DNA of 64,000 nucleotides, taken from positions 308,501-372,500 of the forward strand of contig NC_011060.1 of NCBI RefSeq assembly GCF_000020645.1, given 5' to 3'. The DNA comes from Pelodictyon phaeoclathratiforme BU-1. GTDB taxonomy: Bacteria > Bacteroidota > Chlorobiia > Chlorobiales > Chlorobiaceae. The notes beneath the pieces were generated by a model, which did not search any database, was not told where the DNA came from, and saw nothing but the letters and a program-made list of their open reading frames with translations. Position 1 is the first letter of the stretch. Every line of letters starts with the position of its first letter. A program made the translations under genes and the position numbers. This document shows positions 8,872 through 17,804 of the stretch, in pieces.

Positions 8872-9996
8872 ATGCTGACTCTTTATCTCCATATTCCATT
8901 TTGCAAAGCACGCTGCTCTTATTGTGACTTTTATCTGGTTACGGGCAGAGGGCATATCAGCGACTTTTTCCGTGCACTCTCTCTTGAAACAGCATCCCGG
9001 TTAACAGATCTGAAAGGAGAGACGGTTGGCGCCATTCATTTTGGAGGAGGCACTCCCTCAATGGTTCCCGTGAGCTATCTTGCCGCATGGCTTGAAGAGG
9101 TTGCTGCCTTGTGCAGTTTTTCTCCTGAAATCGAAATAACCCTTGAAGCCAATCCTGAAGATCTTGATAAAAAGAAGATGGAGGAGCTTCGGGCAGCGGG
9201 GATAACAAGGCTCAGCATCGGCGTTCAATCCTTTACAGCCGAAAAGCTGCAGGCTCTTGGTCGGGCGCATACGGCATTGCAGTCCCGACAGGTAACAGCA
9301 GCCGCACTTCGTCTGTTTGAGTCGGTCAGTGTTGACCTTATTTGCGGGGTACCCGGAGAGAATACTGTGATGTGGAAGAGCGATCTGCATGAGGCTCTGG
9401 CACTGCGCCCGCACCATGTGTCGGTCTATATGCTCTCGGTTGAACCGAAGACCATCCTCCATCACAGGGTAGCAAAAGGGAGTGTTACCGTACCGGATGA
9501 TGCCGTGCAGGCAGCATGTTATGAGCATGCCCAAAGTGAACTGCAGCTTCAGGGCTACAGCCATTACGAAGTATCCAATTTCTGCTTGCCCGGACATCAT
9601 TCCCGCTATAACCTTGCGAGCTGGAAGCGTGAGCCATACCTTGGCTTTGGCCCCTCTGCACACAGTTTTTCTGTTTCTCAGGAGCGTGAGATTCGTACGG
9701 CAAACGTCTCAAGCCTTACACGATATCTTGCAGCTCCTGCAGACGCAGTTGTTTTTCGTGAAGAGCTTTCGGCTGAAGAACGCTTTACGGAACAGGTTTT
9801 TCTTTCACTTCGAATAAACAGTGGTCTGGATGTTGATTTTTTGCGAAAAGGAAATAAATTAGAGCACACTCTTTCACAGACCATTGCCCGATTTTCAGAA
9901 AAGGGATGGATAGAGCAGCAGGAAGGATCTCTATATTTGACTCAGAAAGGTTTTTTGTTTGTCGATCTCATTGCCGGGGAGTTTCTTTTCGGGTAA
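8872..9996 (+). CDS. hemW: Radical SAM protein of the HemW/HemN-like family
   Basis: About 374 residues from the ATG at 8872; the frame also opens at a TTG 21 bases upstream. The [4Fe-4S] motif appears as CKARCSYCDF near residue 13 (CxxxCxxC), followed by HFGGGTPS and EANPEDL, the SAM-binding signatures. HemW proteins resemble coproporphyrinogen III dehydrogenase but act mainly as heme chaperones; this short form lacks the N-terminal extension of true HemN, so heme insertion is the likelier role. Confidence 0.87.
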   Translation: MLTLYLHIPFCKARCSYCDFYLVTGRGHISDFFRALSLETASRLTDLKGETVGAIHFGGGTPSMVPVSYLAAWLEEVAALCSFSPEIEITLEANPEDLDKKKMEELRAAGITRLSIGVQSFTAEKLQALGRAHTALQSRQVTAAALRLFESVSVDLICGVPGENTVMWKSDLHEALALRPHHVSVYMLSVEPKTILHHRVAKGSVTVPDDAVQAACYEHAQSELQLQGYSHYEVSNFCLPGHHSRYNLASWKREPYLGFGPSAHSFSVSQEREIRTANVSSLTRYLAAPADAVVFREELSAEERFTEQVFLSLRINSGLDVDFLRKGNKLEHTLSQTIARFSEKGWIEQQEGSLYLTQKGFLFVDLIAGEFLFG

Positions 9997-10023
9997 CCCA
10001 ATATTTCAGAGCACGTTTCACGT

Positions 10024-12666
10024 ATGATACACCGGACGATTAACCGCACGCTTGCCGTCTCTCTTTTTCTTGCTGCTGAAATTTTATATCTCCGTACCAT
10101 GGCTCCCACCTTTTCGTTCTGGGATTGCGGGGAGTTTATTGCCACAGCTTATACCCTCGGGATTCCTCACCCTCCCGGAGCGCCGCTTTTTCTTCTGCTT
10201 GGGCGTCTTTTTTCCATGATTCCTTTTTTCGGTGATATTGGCGCGAGGGTTAACTTGATCAGCACACTCGCCAGTGCCGCAACCATCATGCTGACCTACC
10301 TCATCACGGTAAGGCTGATCATCATGTATCGCAAACGTGATCCCGACCTCTGGAGCCCGGCTGAAAAAGTATCGGCTTACGGTGGAGCTGTTATCGGCGC
10401 TCTTGCCCTTGCCCTCTCCGACAGTTTCTGGTTCAACGCTGTTGAAGCTGAGGTTTACGCACTCTCTTCGCTTTTTACAGCATTGGTTGTCTGGCTCATC
10501 CTCCGCTGGTATGAAGAGGAGCCAAAACCCGGTCATGAACGGTGGCTCTTGCTTGTCATGTACATTATTGGCCTTTCGATCGGTGTGCACCTGCTCAGCC
10601 TGCTTGCCGTTTTTGCTGTTGCACTGGTCTACTACTTCAAAAAATATGATGTCACGGTTAAATCTTTTGCCCTGCTTATGGTCGCCTCATCGGGGCTTTT
10701 TTTCCTGATCTATATTGGAATTATCAAAGGGCTTCCGATTCTGCTGCAACTGACCTCATGGTGGGGATTTCTCCTTTTCCTTGCCCTGCTTGCCTATGCC
10801 ACGTGGTATTCGCACCTGCATCGCAAGGCGCTCATGAACACCCTTCTGATGTCGCTGTTTCTGATCATTATTGGGTATACCTCCTACGGCATGATCTTCG
10901 TACGGGCGCAGGCAGGCCCACCCATAAACGAAAACAATCCCTCCTCGTCCGAAACCTTTTTCTCGTACCTCAACCGTGATCAGTATGGTGATATGCCGCT
11001 CTGGCCGAGACGGTGGTCAACCGAGCCGGTACATCAATATTTTTACCAGCACTACTCAAGTGATCTCGACTATTTCCTCACCTACCAGATGCAGAAGATG
11101 TACTTCCGCTATTTCGGCTGGCAGTTCATCGGACGTGAAAACGATATGGAGGGTTCAGGAGTGGACTGGTCGGTGCTCTGGGGTATTCCTTTTCTTGTGG
11201 GAGTGGCTGGAGCGATCACCCATTTCAGGCGCGAGTGGAAGATGGGGCTGGTTGTTACCGCGCTTTTTGTGCTGACCGGAGCAGCGCTTGTTATCTATCT
11301 CAACCAGACAGAACCTCAGCCGAGAGAGCGGGATTACAGTTATGCAGGCAGTTTTTTTGCCTTCGCCCTCTGGATAGGAATAGGTGTTGAGAGTATCTGG
11401 CAGTGGCTTGCAAAGCGGTCGAAGTCTGGCGTTCCCGGAAACCAGATGCTGTTTGCCGTGCTTACGGTTACAGCCGGTTTGCTTTTTATCAACGCCCGGA
11501 TGCTGCAGGCAAACTACCGGGTGCACGACCGCTCGGGAAACTTTGTTCCTTGGGACTGGGCATGGAATATGCTCCAGAGCTGTGAAAAAGATGCCATACT
11601 GTTTACCAACGGAGATAACGATACCTTCCCTTTGTGGTACCTGCAGGAGGTCGAACGGATCAGGACGGATGTTCGTGTCGTCAATCTGAGCCTTGCCAAT
11701 ACCGGTTGGTATCTCGACCAGTTAAAAAACAGCAGCCCTCGCGGAGCAAAGCCGGTGGCGTTCACCATGAGTGACGGTGAAATTGCCGGTATTACCTATG
11801 TACCCATTGATTCTGTTGATGCCGAGCTTCCCTCACAGGATGCCCGTCAGCAGCTCCTGCGTAATGCCCGTCTCCACGGCCAGTCGCTCCCCTCAGAACC
11901 ACTTGGCACCATGAAATGGCTCCTCAAGCCTGGATTGACCTACGATGGCCAGGGCTACCTTCGGCCACAGGATATTGCTGTTTATGAGATTCTGATGAAC
12001 AACTTTTCCCGGCGTCCGATCTACTTTGCCCTGACGGTTGATCCCGAAAGCATGATTGGTCTTCAAAATTACCTCCGTCTTGATGGCCTTGCCTACCGGG
12101 TCGTTCCGATTAAAAGCGTCGATCCGATGAGCTATGTAGATTCTGCGCTGCTCTACAGAAACCTTGTTGGGCTCTATCGCTACCGAAACCTTAATAATAC
12201 CGCCATTAACCTTGAAGAGACCTCAAGGAGGCTTTGTGGCAACTATACGCCTCTGTTTGTCCGCCTTGCCCTTGAACTGGCTGCCGAGCCTGAAGGCCAG
12301 CTTACCATACCGGATGCTTCGGGAAAGGAGAAGATTTACCATCGGGGAGCGCTTGCGCTGCAGGTTCTTGACACTTCGTCCAAACTGCTTCCTCTTGCAC
12401 AGTATCCCCTGAACCCCGAACTTGCAGGATCCGTGATCGCACTCTATGTCCGTCTTGGTGAAAAGCAGAAAAGCTCACCGTATATTAGCTATCTTGAAAA
12501 ACTAAGCCGTCAGTCATCATCGCTTTCTGATCCTCGCCTCTTCTATGTTCTTGCAAGGGCCTATCGCGATATTGGCAGAAATGAGGATGCGAAACGCATT
12601 ATTGTATTGCTTGCCAGAGAATTGAAACAACCAGGACTGGTAGACGAGTTTGAAACCATGAAGTAA
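10024..12666 (+). CDS. DUF2723 polytopic membrane protein
   Basis: An 880-residue protein with about a dozen hydrophobic segments in the first ~480 residues and a soluble C-terminal half. The N-terminal motif FSFWDCGEFIATAYTLGIPH with HPPGAPLF is diagnostic of DUF2723, a GT-C-like family related to protein O-mannosyltransferases (TMEM260). The acidic residues in DCGE are likely part of the active site, and PRERDYSYAG is another conserved block. A lipid-linked-sugar glycosyltransferase role is inference. It lies 9 bases upstream of lpxA, so an envelope function is plausible. Confidence 0.85.
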   Translation: MIHRTINRTLAVSLFLAAEILYLRTMAPTFSFWDCGEFIATAYTLGIPHPPGAPLFLLLGRLFSMIPFFGDIGARVNLISTLASAATIMLTYLITVRLIIMYRKRDPDLWSPAEKVSAYGGAVIGALALALSDSFWFNAVEAEVYALSSLFTALVVWLILRWYEEEPKPGHERWLLLVMYIIGLSIGVHLLSLLAVFAVALVYYFKKYDVTVKSFALLMVASSGLFFLIYIGIIKGLPILLQLTSWWGFLLFLALLAYATWYSHLHRKALMNTLLMSLFLIIIGYTSYGMIFVRAQAGPPINENNPSSSETFFSYLNRDQYGDMPLWPRRWSTEPVHQYFYQHYSSDLDYFLTYQMQKMYFRYFGWQFIGRENDMEGSGVDWSVLWGIPFLVGVAGAITHFRREWKMGLVVTALFVLTGAALVIYLNQTEPQPRERDYSYAGSFFAFALWIGIGVESIWQWLAKRSKSGVPGNQMLFAVLTVTAGLLFINARMLQANYRVHDRSGNFVPWDWAWNMLQSCEKDAILFTNGDNDTFPLWYLQEVERIRTDVRVVNLSLANTGWYLDQLKNSSPRGAKPVAFTMSDGEIAGITYVPIDSVDAELPSQDARQQLLRNARLHGQSLPSEPLGTMKWLLKPGLTYDGQGYLRPQDIAVYEILMNNFSRRPIYFALTVDPESMIGLQNYLRLDGLAYRVVPIKSVDPMSYVDSALLYRNLVGLYRYRNLNNTAINLEETSRRLCGNYTPLFVRLALELAAEPEGQLTIPDASGKEKIYHRGALALQVLDTSSKLLPLAQYPLNPELAGSVIALYVRLGEKQKSSPYISYLEKLSRQSSSLSDPRLFYVLARAYRDIGRNEDAKRIIVLLARELKQPGLVDEFETMK

Positions 12667-12674
12667 CTAACACT

Positions 12675-13472
12675 ATGCAAAGCACTATTCATCCAACTGC
12701 CGTGATTGGCCAGAGTGCCATTCTCGGAGAAGGCGTTACCGTCGGGCCCTTTACGGTCATTGAGGACGATGTTGAAATTGGTGATGGCACCATCATCTGG
12801 CCTCATGTCCATATCGCTTCAGGCGCTCGAATTGGTTGTGACTGCAAGATCCATTCCGGAGCTGTGCTTGCCAATGAGCCTCAGGATCTCAAATTTTCCG
12901 GAGAGAAGACCTTGCTTTATGTTGGCGACAGAACGGTTATCCGGGAGTGCGTTACCCTTAACCGGGGCACAAAGGCGAGCGGTAAAACGGTGATCGGTTC
13001 TGATAATCTCTTTATGGCCTATTCGCATGTCGGTCATGACTGCGTGATCGGCAATCATGTGGTTGTGGCAAATTGCGTTCCCTTCGGTGGCCATTGTGTG
13101 GTTGGTGACTATGTCGTTATCGGCGGTCTTGCCGCAGTGCACCAGTTTGTCCGCATTGGTCGCTTTTCCATGCTCGGTGGGCTTTCAAGAATTACGCTTG
13201 ACGTTCCTCCCTTTATCATGGCCTCAGGAAATGAAACGTTCCGCTACGAGGGGCTTAACGCCATTGGCCTGAAACGGCGAGGCTTTACCTCTGAAAAGAT
13301 CACCCTCATTAAAGACGCCTACAGGATTCTCTTTCAGTCGGGTCTGTTGCTTGCCAATGGCCTTGAAAAAGTGAAATCGGAACTTCCCCAGGAACCCGAA
13401 ATTCTTGAAATTCTTGACTTCTTTGCATCAGGCGTCCATGGCAGGAAGTTTGTCAAGCCCTTCAAAAACTGA
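12675..13472 (+). CDS. lpxA: Acyl-ACP--UDP-N-acetylglucosamine O-acyltransferase
   Basis: The first enzyme of lipid A synthesis: transfers a hydroxyacyl chain to UDP-GlcNAc. The 265-residue length matches LpxA. A left-handed beta-helix of hexapeptide repeats fills residues 1-190 (for example IGQSAILGEGVTVGPF) with the catalytic-histidine region AYSHVGHDCVIGN, followed by the helical C-terminal domain (NAIGLKRRGF onward). It follows the DUF2723 gene closely and precedes a ROK kinase gene. Confidence 0.95.
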   Translation: MQSTIHPTAVIGQSAILGEGVTVGPFTVIEDDVEIGDGTIIWPHVHIASGARIGCDCKIHSGAVLANEPQDLKFSGEKTLLYVGDRTVIRECVTLNRGTKASGKTVIGSDNLFMAYSHVGHDCVIGNHVVVANCVPFGGHCVVGDYVVIGGLAAVHQFVRIGRFSMLGGLSRITLDVPPFIMASGNETFRYEGLNAIGLKRRGFTSEKITLIKDAYRILFQSGLLLANGLEKVKSELPQEPEILEILDFFASGVHGRKFVKPFKN

Positions 13473-13491
13473 TAGTTAAAAGAAAAAAAAT

Positions 13492-14475
13492 ATGTCCCGT
13501 TGGGCAATTGGTGTCGATCTCGGAGGTACCGGAATCAAGGCTGCAATCGTTGGTGAAGAGAGTGGAATTCTGACGAAACAGAGAGCTCTCACCGATACGG
13601 TGTCCGGCCCGACAGGGATCGTCGGGCAGCTTGCGGCTATTATTACCGATCTTTACCATGTTGCTTCCGAGACACTTGATGTTGCTGATTTTGCTGGTGT
13701 CGGATTAGGGGCGCCGGGAGCGGTCGATGCCGAGAAAGGCATACTGAGCTACCCTCCCAACCTTCCTGGATGGACGGTCTTTCCCCTGCGTGACGAACTG
13801 CAGAAGCTGCTGCGCCAAAAGGAAGAGCTTTCAATTCCGGTTTTTCTCGATAATGATGCCAACGTTGCAGCGTTCGGCGAAGCGGTCTATGGCGCTGGCC
13901 GTGAGTTTCGCGATTTTCTCATGGTGACCCTCGGAACCGGTGTTGGAGGAGGAATTGTTCTCAACAGGAAGCTTTATCGAGGCCCTCATGGAACTGCCGG
14001 TGAGGTTGGCTTCATGATCATTGATTTTGAAAGTCCCATTTTTCACGCCGATATATGCGGGACGCTTGAGAGCCTTATCGGTAAAAAGGCAATTGTAGCT
14101 CTTGCCTGTAAAATGATCAAGGCGAGCAAGTCAGATTCCCGTCTTGCTCGTCTGTATAACCGCGATCATAGCAGGATTTCACCACGCAAGCTTGAACATG
14201 CAGCTTTGTCAGGAGATGCTGTTGCTCTTGCGGTATGGGAGAGGGTTGGTACCATTCTTGGCGTAGGGCTTGCAAACGTTACCGCTCTGATGGATATCAG
14301 AAAATTTGTGATCGGCGGAGGAATTGCCGCCGCCGGAAACCTTGTCTTCGATCCTGCCCTCGACCAGCTCAGGCGCTCAACCCTTCCCTCCATGCATGAA
14401 GGGCTGGAACTGGTGCCGGCGCATCTTGGCAACAAGGCTGGTATCTATGGCGCAGCAGCATTATGCTTCGGCTAA
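13492..14475 (+). CDS. ROK-family sugar kinase (putative glucokinase)
   Basis: The 327-residue protein has the phosphate motif GVDLGGTGIKAA at residues 7-18, the catalytic region LDNDANVAAFGEA (about 120-132), the second phosphate motif TLGTGVGGGIV and an adenosine motif VIGGGIAAAG. ROK proteins usually carry a Cys-rich zinc motif (CxCGxxGCxE); here only ICGTLES remains near residue 188, so the zinc ligands appear absent. Glucokinase is the likeliest activity, but ROK specificity cannot be read from these motifs alone. Confidence 0.82.
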   Translation: MSRWAIGVDLGGTGIKAAIVGEESGILTKQRALTDTVSGPTGIVGQLAAIITDLYHVASETLDVADFAGVGLGAPGAVDAEKGILSYPPNLPGWTVFPLRDELQKLLRQKEELSIPVFLDNDANVAAFGEAVYGAGREFRDFLMVTLGTGVGGGIVLNRKLYRGPHGTAGEVGFMIIDFESPIFHADICGTLESLIGKKAIVALACKMIKASKSDSRLARLYNRDHSRISPRKLEHAALSGDAVALAVWERVGTILGVGLANVTALMDIRKFVIGGGIAAAGNLVFDPALDQLRRSTLPSMHEGLELVPAHLGNKAGIYGAAALCFG

Positions 14476-14493
14476 CCATCCGGAGATTATCTC

Positions 14494-15186
14494 ATGCTTG
14501 AGCAGCAGCTTCATCTTCTCTTTCCCCATGTTTGCCTTATCTGCCGCAAACTGTTGCTTAAGGGAGAAGAGTACTGCTGCAGCTCCTGCCGGGCCAAATT
14601 TGATCCCTTCACTACTCCCCGGGCGGCAGAAGAGCTGCTGCGTCGTACCATCGCGGAACATTTTGATGAAACATTCCTGTTTGAACGGGGCTGGTGCCGT
14701 TACCAATTTCATAAAAAAAGCCCGCTGCAGCAGCTCCTTCATGCCATGAAATATGAAGGGCTCTACAATCTCGGGAACAGTTTCGGGCGCCAATTGGGAG
14801 AGTGGATCTCATCCGGAGCGGATACAGCGGATATCGAGTGCATTGTGCCCGTTCCGCTCCATCGGCTGAAAAAAATCGAACGATCCTATAACCAGGCAGA
14901 AAAAATTGCCGAAGGCATAGCGCAGTCGCTGCAAAAACCATTACAGAGAAAACTTCTGGTACGGAAACGCTACACCGTGTCGCAGACCGGACTTTCTGCT
15001 GCAGAGCGGAAAAAAAATCCCGAAGGGGCCTTTCAGGTTGCAAAAGGTGTTGTAGGCCGTCATGTGCTGCTTGTGGATGATGTGATCACAACCGGAGCAA
15101 CCATGGCGGCAGCAGCCTCGGCACTGCGCGAGGGCGGGGCTGAACGAATCTCTCTTGCCGCAGTTGCTTTAGCCATCAAGGAGTAA
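14494..15186 (+). CDS. ComF-family phosphoribosyltransferase-like protein
   Basis: The 230-residue protein has an N-terminal zinc-finger-like pair of Cys motifs (CLICRKL and CCSSC) within the first 30 residues and a C-terminal phosphoribosyltransferase fold with the PRPP loop VLLVDDVITTGATM. ComF is linked to DNA uptake in naturally competent bacteria, but many ComF proteins have no tested function. It sits 8 bases upstream of rsmE. Confidence 0.88.
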   Translation: MLEQQLHLLFPHVCLICRKLLLKGEEYCCSSCRAKFDPFTTPRAAEELLRRTIAEHFDETFLFERGWCRYQFHKKSPLQQLLHAMKYEGLYNLGNSFGRQLGEWISSGADTADIECIVPVPLHRLKKIERSYNQAEKIAEGIAQSLQKPLQRKLLVRKRYTVSQTGLSAAERKKNPEGAFQVAKGVVGRHVLLVDDVITTGATMAAAASALREGGAERISLAAVALAIKE

Positions 15187-15193
15187 AAAACGT

Positions 15194-15937
15194 ATGGAAC
15201 TCTTTTATACCTCGACCCAACATATTGATCTTGATGCAAGGAACCTTGTGGTTGATGGTGATGAATTTCATCATCTCGTTCGGGTTCTGCGGAAAAAAAC
15301 AGGAGAGAAGATTCTGGTCACTGATGGCAACGGTCTGCGTTGCGAGGCCAGCATTGCGGAGATTGGCAAAACGTCGTTCACTGCTGACATTCTTGCCTGC
15401 AGCCGAATTGATCGGCCAAACACTGAAGTGACCGTTGCCCTCTCCCTGCTCAAGGCTCCCCAGCGATTTGAACTCTTTCTGGAAAAAGCGACCGAGCTTG
15501 GAGTCTCCACCATCATTCCCATGCTCACGGCGCGGACGCTCTCCCATCCATCAAATGAAAAAGTGCAGGGCAAGCTTAACCGCTGGAGAACCATCATGCT
15601 TTCAGCAGCCCGGCAATCAAAACGCCATTATCTGCCACAGCTCACTGAGCCGCTCACCTTTAAAAAAGCTGCGGCGCTTCAGGGTTATGATCTCAAGCTT
15701 ATTCCCTATGAACTTTCAGAGGCCCCTCCAAAGGTGAAATGCAGCGGCAAAAAAATCCTCTTTCTCATTGGTGGTGAAGGCGGATTCACTGCCAATGAAA
15801 TCGAGGAGGCCCGTGCCGCTGGTTTCAATGAACTCTCTTTTGGAAAAACAATTCTCAGGGCCGAAACCGCCGGAATTTTTGCAGTCGCATTGGTTCGCAC
15901 ACAGCTCCTTGAAGAGGAGCGCATCGAGTGGTTTTAA
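15194..15937 (+). CDS. rsmE: 16S rRNA (uracil-1498-N3)-methyltransferase
   Basis: RsmE methylates N3 of U1498 in 16S rRNA. The 247 residues show the N-terminal PUA-like part with HHLVRVLR and the SPOUT knot motifs LIGGEGGFTANEIEEA and the late FGKTILRAETA, which form the SAM pocket. The start is the ATG 8 bases after comF. Confidence 0.93.
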   Translation: MELFYTSTQHIDLDARNLVVDGDEFHHLVRVLRKKTGEKILVTDGNGLRCEASIAEIGKTSFTADILACSRIDRPNTEVTVALSLLKAPQRFELFLEKATELGVSTIIPMLTARTLSHPSNEKVQGKLNRWRTIMLSAARQSKRHYLPQLTEPLTFKKAAALQGYDLKLIPYELSEAPPKVKCSGKKILFLIGGEGGFTANEIEEARAAGFNELSFGKTILRAETAGIFAVALVRTQLLEEERIEWF

Positions 15938-15967
15938 GGCTTTACAAGGCTCATAAATAAAACGATC

Positions 15968-17059
15968 ATGAACAGCATCAAAACAAACCAGCTCATTCTT
16001 CTTGTCCTTCTTCTGGTTATTTCGGTCACCTTTGTTGCCATGATCCGATATTTTCTCATGGCGATTGTGCTTGCGGCTCTTTTTTCGGCACTTGCCATGC
16101 CGGTTTTCAACCGTTTTGAGCGCTGGTTCAAGGGACGAAAAAGCCTGAGCGCCTCCATGACCATGCTCACACTGCTGCTTATCGTTTTTCTTCCTTTTGC
16201 AGCACTTCTCGGTATTGTTGCCAAACAGGCAATCAGGATAAGCCGCATTGCCGTGCCTTGGGTACAGCAGCAGATTCTGGAGCCAGGCGCATTCGACCAG
16301 CAGCTTCGCTCACTCTCCTTTTATCCCGAACTCCTGCTTTACCGTACCGAGATTTTTCAGAAAGTCGGAGAGTTTGCCAGTAGCACAGGTACGATGCTGT
16401 TCAACACCATCTCCACGTTTACCTACTCAGCCGTCAGCGACCTCTTTCTCTTCTTTCTCTTTCTCTACACCATGTTCTTTTTTATACGGGATGGGAAACA
16501 GCTTCTGGCACACTTTCTCTCCTACCTTCCCCTGCGACAAACTGATCAGAATCGACTGCTCGACAAGTTCATATCAGTGACCAGAGCGACCATAAAGGGA
16601 ACCATGGTAGTCGGTGCAGTGCAGGGTTCCCTTGCAGGCCTTGCTCTGCACTTCGCCGGTATCGACAGCGCCCTCTTCTGGGGTACCATCATGTCGCTCT
16701 TTTCGATACTGCCTGTTCTTGGCTCAGCGCTTGTCTGGGTTCCGGCAGTTATCTATCTGGCAGCCACAGGGCAGTATCCACAGGCCATAGGGGTTCTCCT
16801 TTTCTGCAGCATTGTAGTCGGTCAGATCGACAATATTCTACGCCCCATGCTGATCGGGCGCGACACGCAAATGCCCGAACTGCTTATATTTTTTGGAACA
16901 CTTGGCGGTATCAGCCTCTTCGGAGTCTTCGGCTTCATTCTCGGCCCCATTGTCGCCGCTCTTTTTATGACCATATGGGAGATGTACGGAGAGACCTTCA
17001 AAGAGTATCTTTCCGAAATTAAAAGCGATAAACCCTCAGGAAAGGAGGATGTATCATAA
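15968..17059 (+). CDS. AI-2E family (UPF0118/PerM) membrane permease
   Basis: The 363-residue protein has about eight hydrophobic segments, with the family's re-entrant signature region near SLFSILPVLGSALVWVPAVI and the C-terminal VGQIDNILRPMLIGRDTQMP. The family includes the AI-2 exporter TqsA but also Na+/H+ antiporters and uncharacterised proteins, so no substrate is assigned. It is followed directly by a strong terminator. Confidence 0.87.
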   Translation: MNSIKTNQLILLVLLLVISVTFVAMIRYFLMAIVLAALFSALAMPVFNRFERWFKGRKSLSASMTMLTLLLIVFLPFAALLGIVAKQAIRISRIAVPWVQQQILEPGAFDQQLRSLSFYPELLLYRTEIFQKVGEFASSTGTMLFNTISTFTYSAVSDLFLFFLFLYTMFFFIRDGKQLLAHFLSYLPLRQTDQNRLLDKFISVTRATIKGTMVVGAVQGSLAGLALHFAGIDSALFWGTIMSLFSILPVLGSALVWVPAVIYLAATGQYPQAIGVLLFCSIVVGQIDNILRPMLIGRDTQMPELLIFFGTLGGISLFGVFGFILGPIVAALFMTIWEMYGETFKEYLSEIKSDKPSGKEDVS

Positions 17060-17090
17060 CATCCACCAGGCAGAGTGGAGTGATGCAACA

Positions 17091-17120
17091 AAAAAAGCGA
17101 CCTTGCGGGGTCGCTTTTTT
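17091..17120. terminator. Bidirectional intrinsic terminator
   Basis: AAAAAAGCGACC (17091-17102), the loop TTGCGG, and GGTCGCTTTTTT (17109-17120) form a perfect stem with a T run on both strands. It lies between the convergent permease and ndk genes and should stop transcription from both. Confidence 0.92.
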
Positions 17121-17140
17121 GCTATCAGGATACAAACCGG

Positions 17141-17563
17141 TCAGTTGCTTCTGACAACCTCTTCAGCCGAAAAGAAAAATCCAGCCTCGATGGCGGCGTT
17201 CTCTTCAGAATCGGAGCCGTGAACGATGTTCTCGCCCTTGCTGTCAGCATAGAGCTTGCGCACGGTGCCAGCATCAGCCTGAGCCGGATCGGTAGCGCCA
17301 ATAAGAGTGCGGAAATCGGCAACAGCATTCTCTTTTTCAAGAATGATCGGTACACAAGGGCCCGAAGACATGAACTCAACCAGTTCACCATAAAAAGGGC
17401 GCTCACGGTGCACGGCATAAAACTCCCCGGCAGTTTCCTGCGTCAGCCTGATTTTTTTCATGGCCACAACACGGAAGCCAGCGCGTTCAATTTGGTCGAT
17501 AACTGCACCGATAAGCTGCTTGCGCACGCAATCGGGTTTCAGTATGGTAAGCGTTCTTTCCAT
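17141..17563 (-). CDS. ndk: Nucleoside diphosphate kinase
   Basis: The 140-residue protein starting [13 protein letters not shown] exchanges gamma-phosphate between nucleoside triphosphates and diphosphates. The catalytic histidine is H115 in the motif [10 protein letters not shown]. In-frame codons continue upstream to 17695, but family length and the standard N-terminus fix the start at 17563. Convergent with the permease gene across a shared terminator. Confidence 0.95.
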
Positions 17564-17776
17564 TTTTTTGTATGCATTAGTTGCTGAAGAAACAAGGTCG
17601 AGCGAAGATACAGAAATGTGCCGGAATATTGAAACGTGAGGGCACCTATTCGTGCTGGTTGGGCGCACGGGTGGCTTAGCTTGTATCAACTGCAAGTGGA
17701 TGGAAATATTGAGCCACTGAGTATGATTTTGTCGGATATGTACGTTAATATTTCACTCATTATCCGATAACACTGC

Positions 17777-17799
17777 AAGCTATCCAAGAAAAAATTCTG
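17777..17799. repeat. Short direct repeat left of the IS1182 element
   Basis: A 23-base word beginning AAGCTATC and ending AAAAAATTCTG recurs with one mismatch, in the same orientation, at 19613-19635 beyond the right end of the IS. It is not at the IS boundary, so it is not a target duplication. Its origin is unclear. Confidence 0.6.
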
Positions 17800-17804
17800 T
17801 CTAT

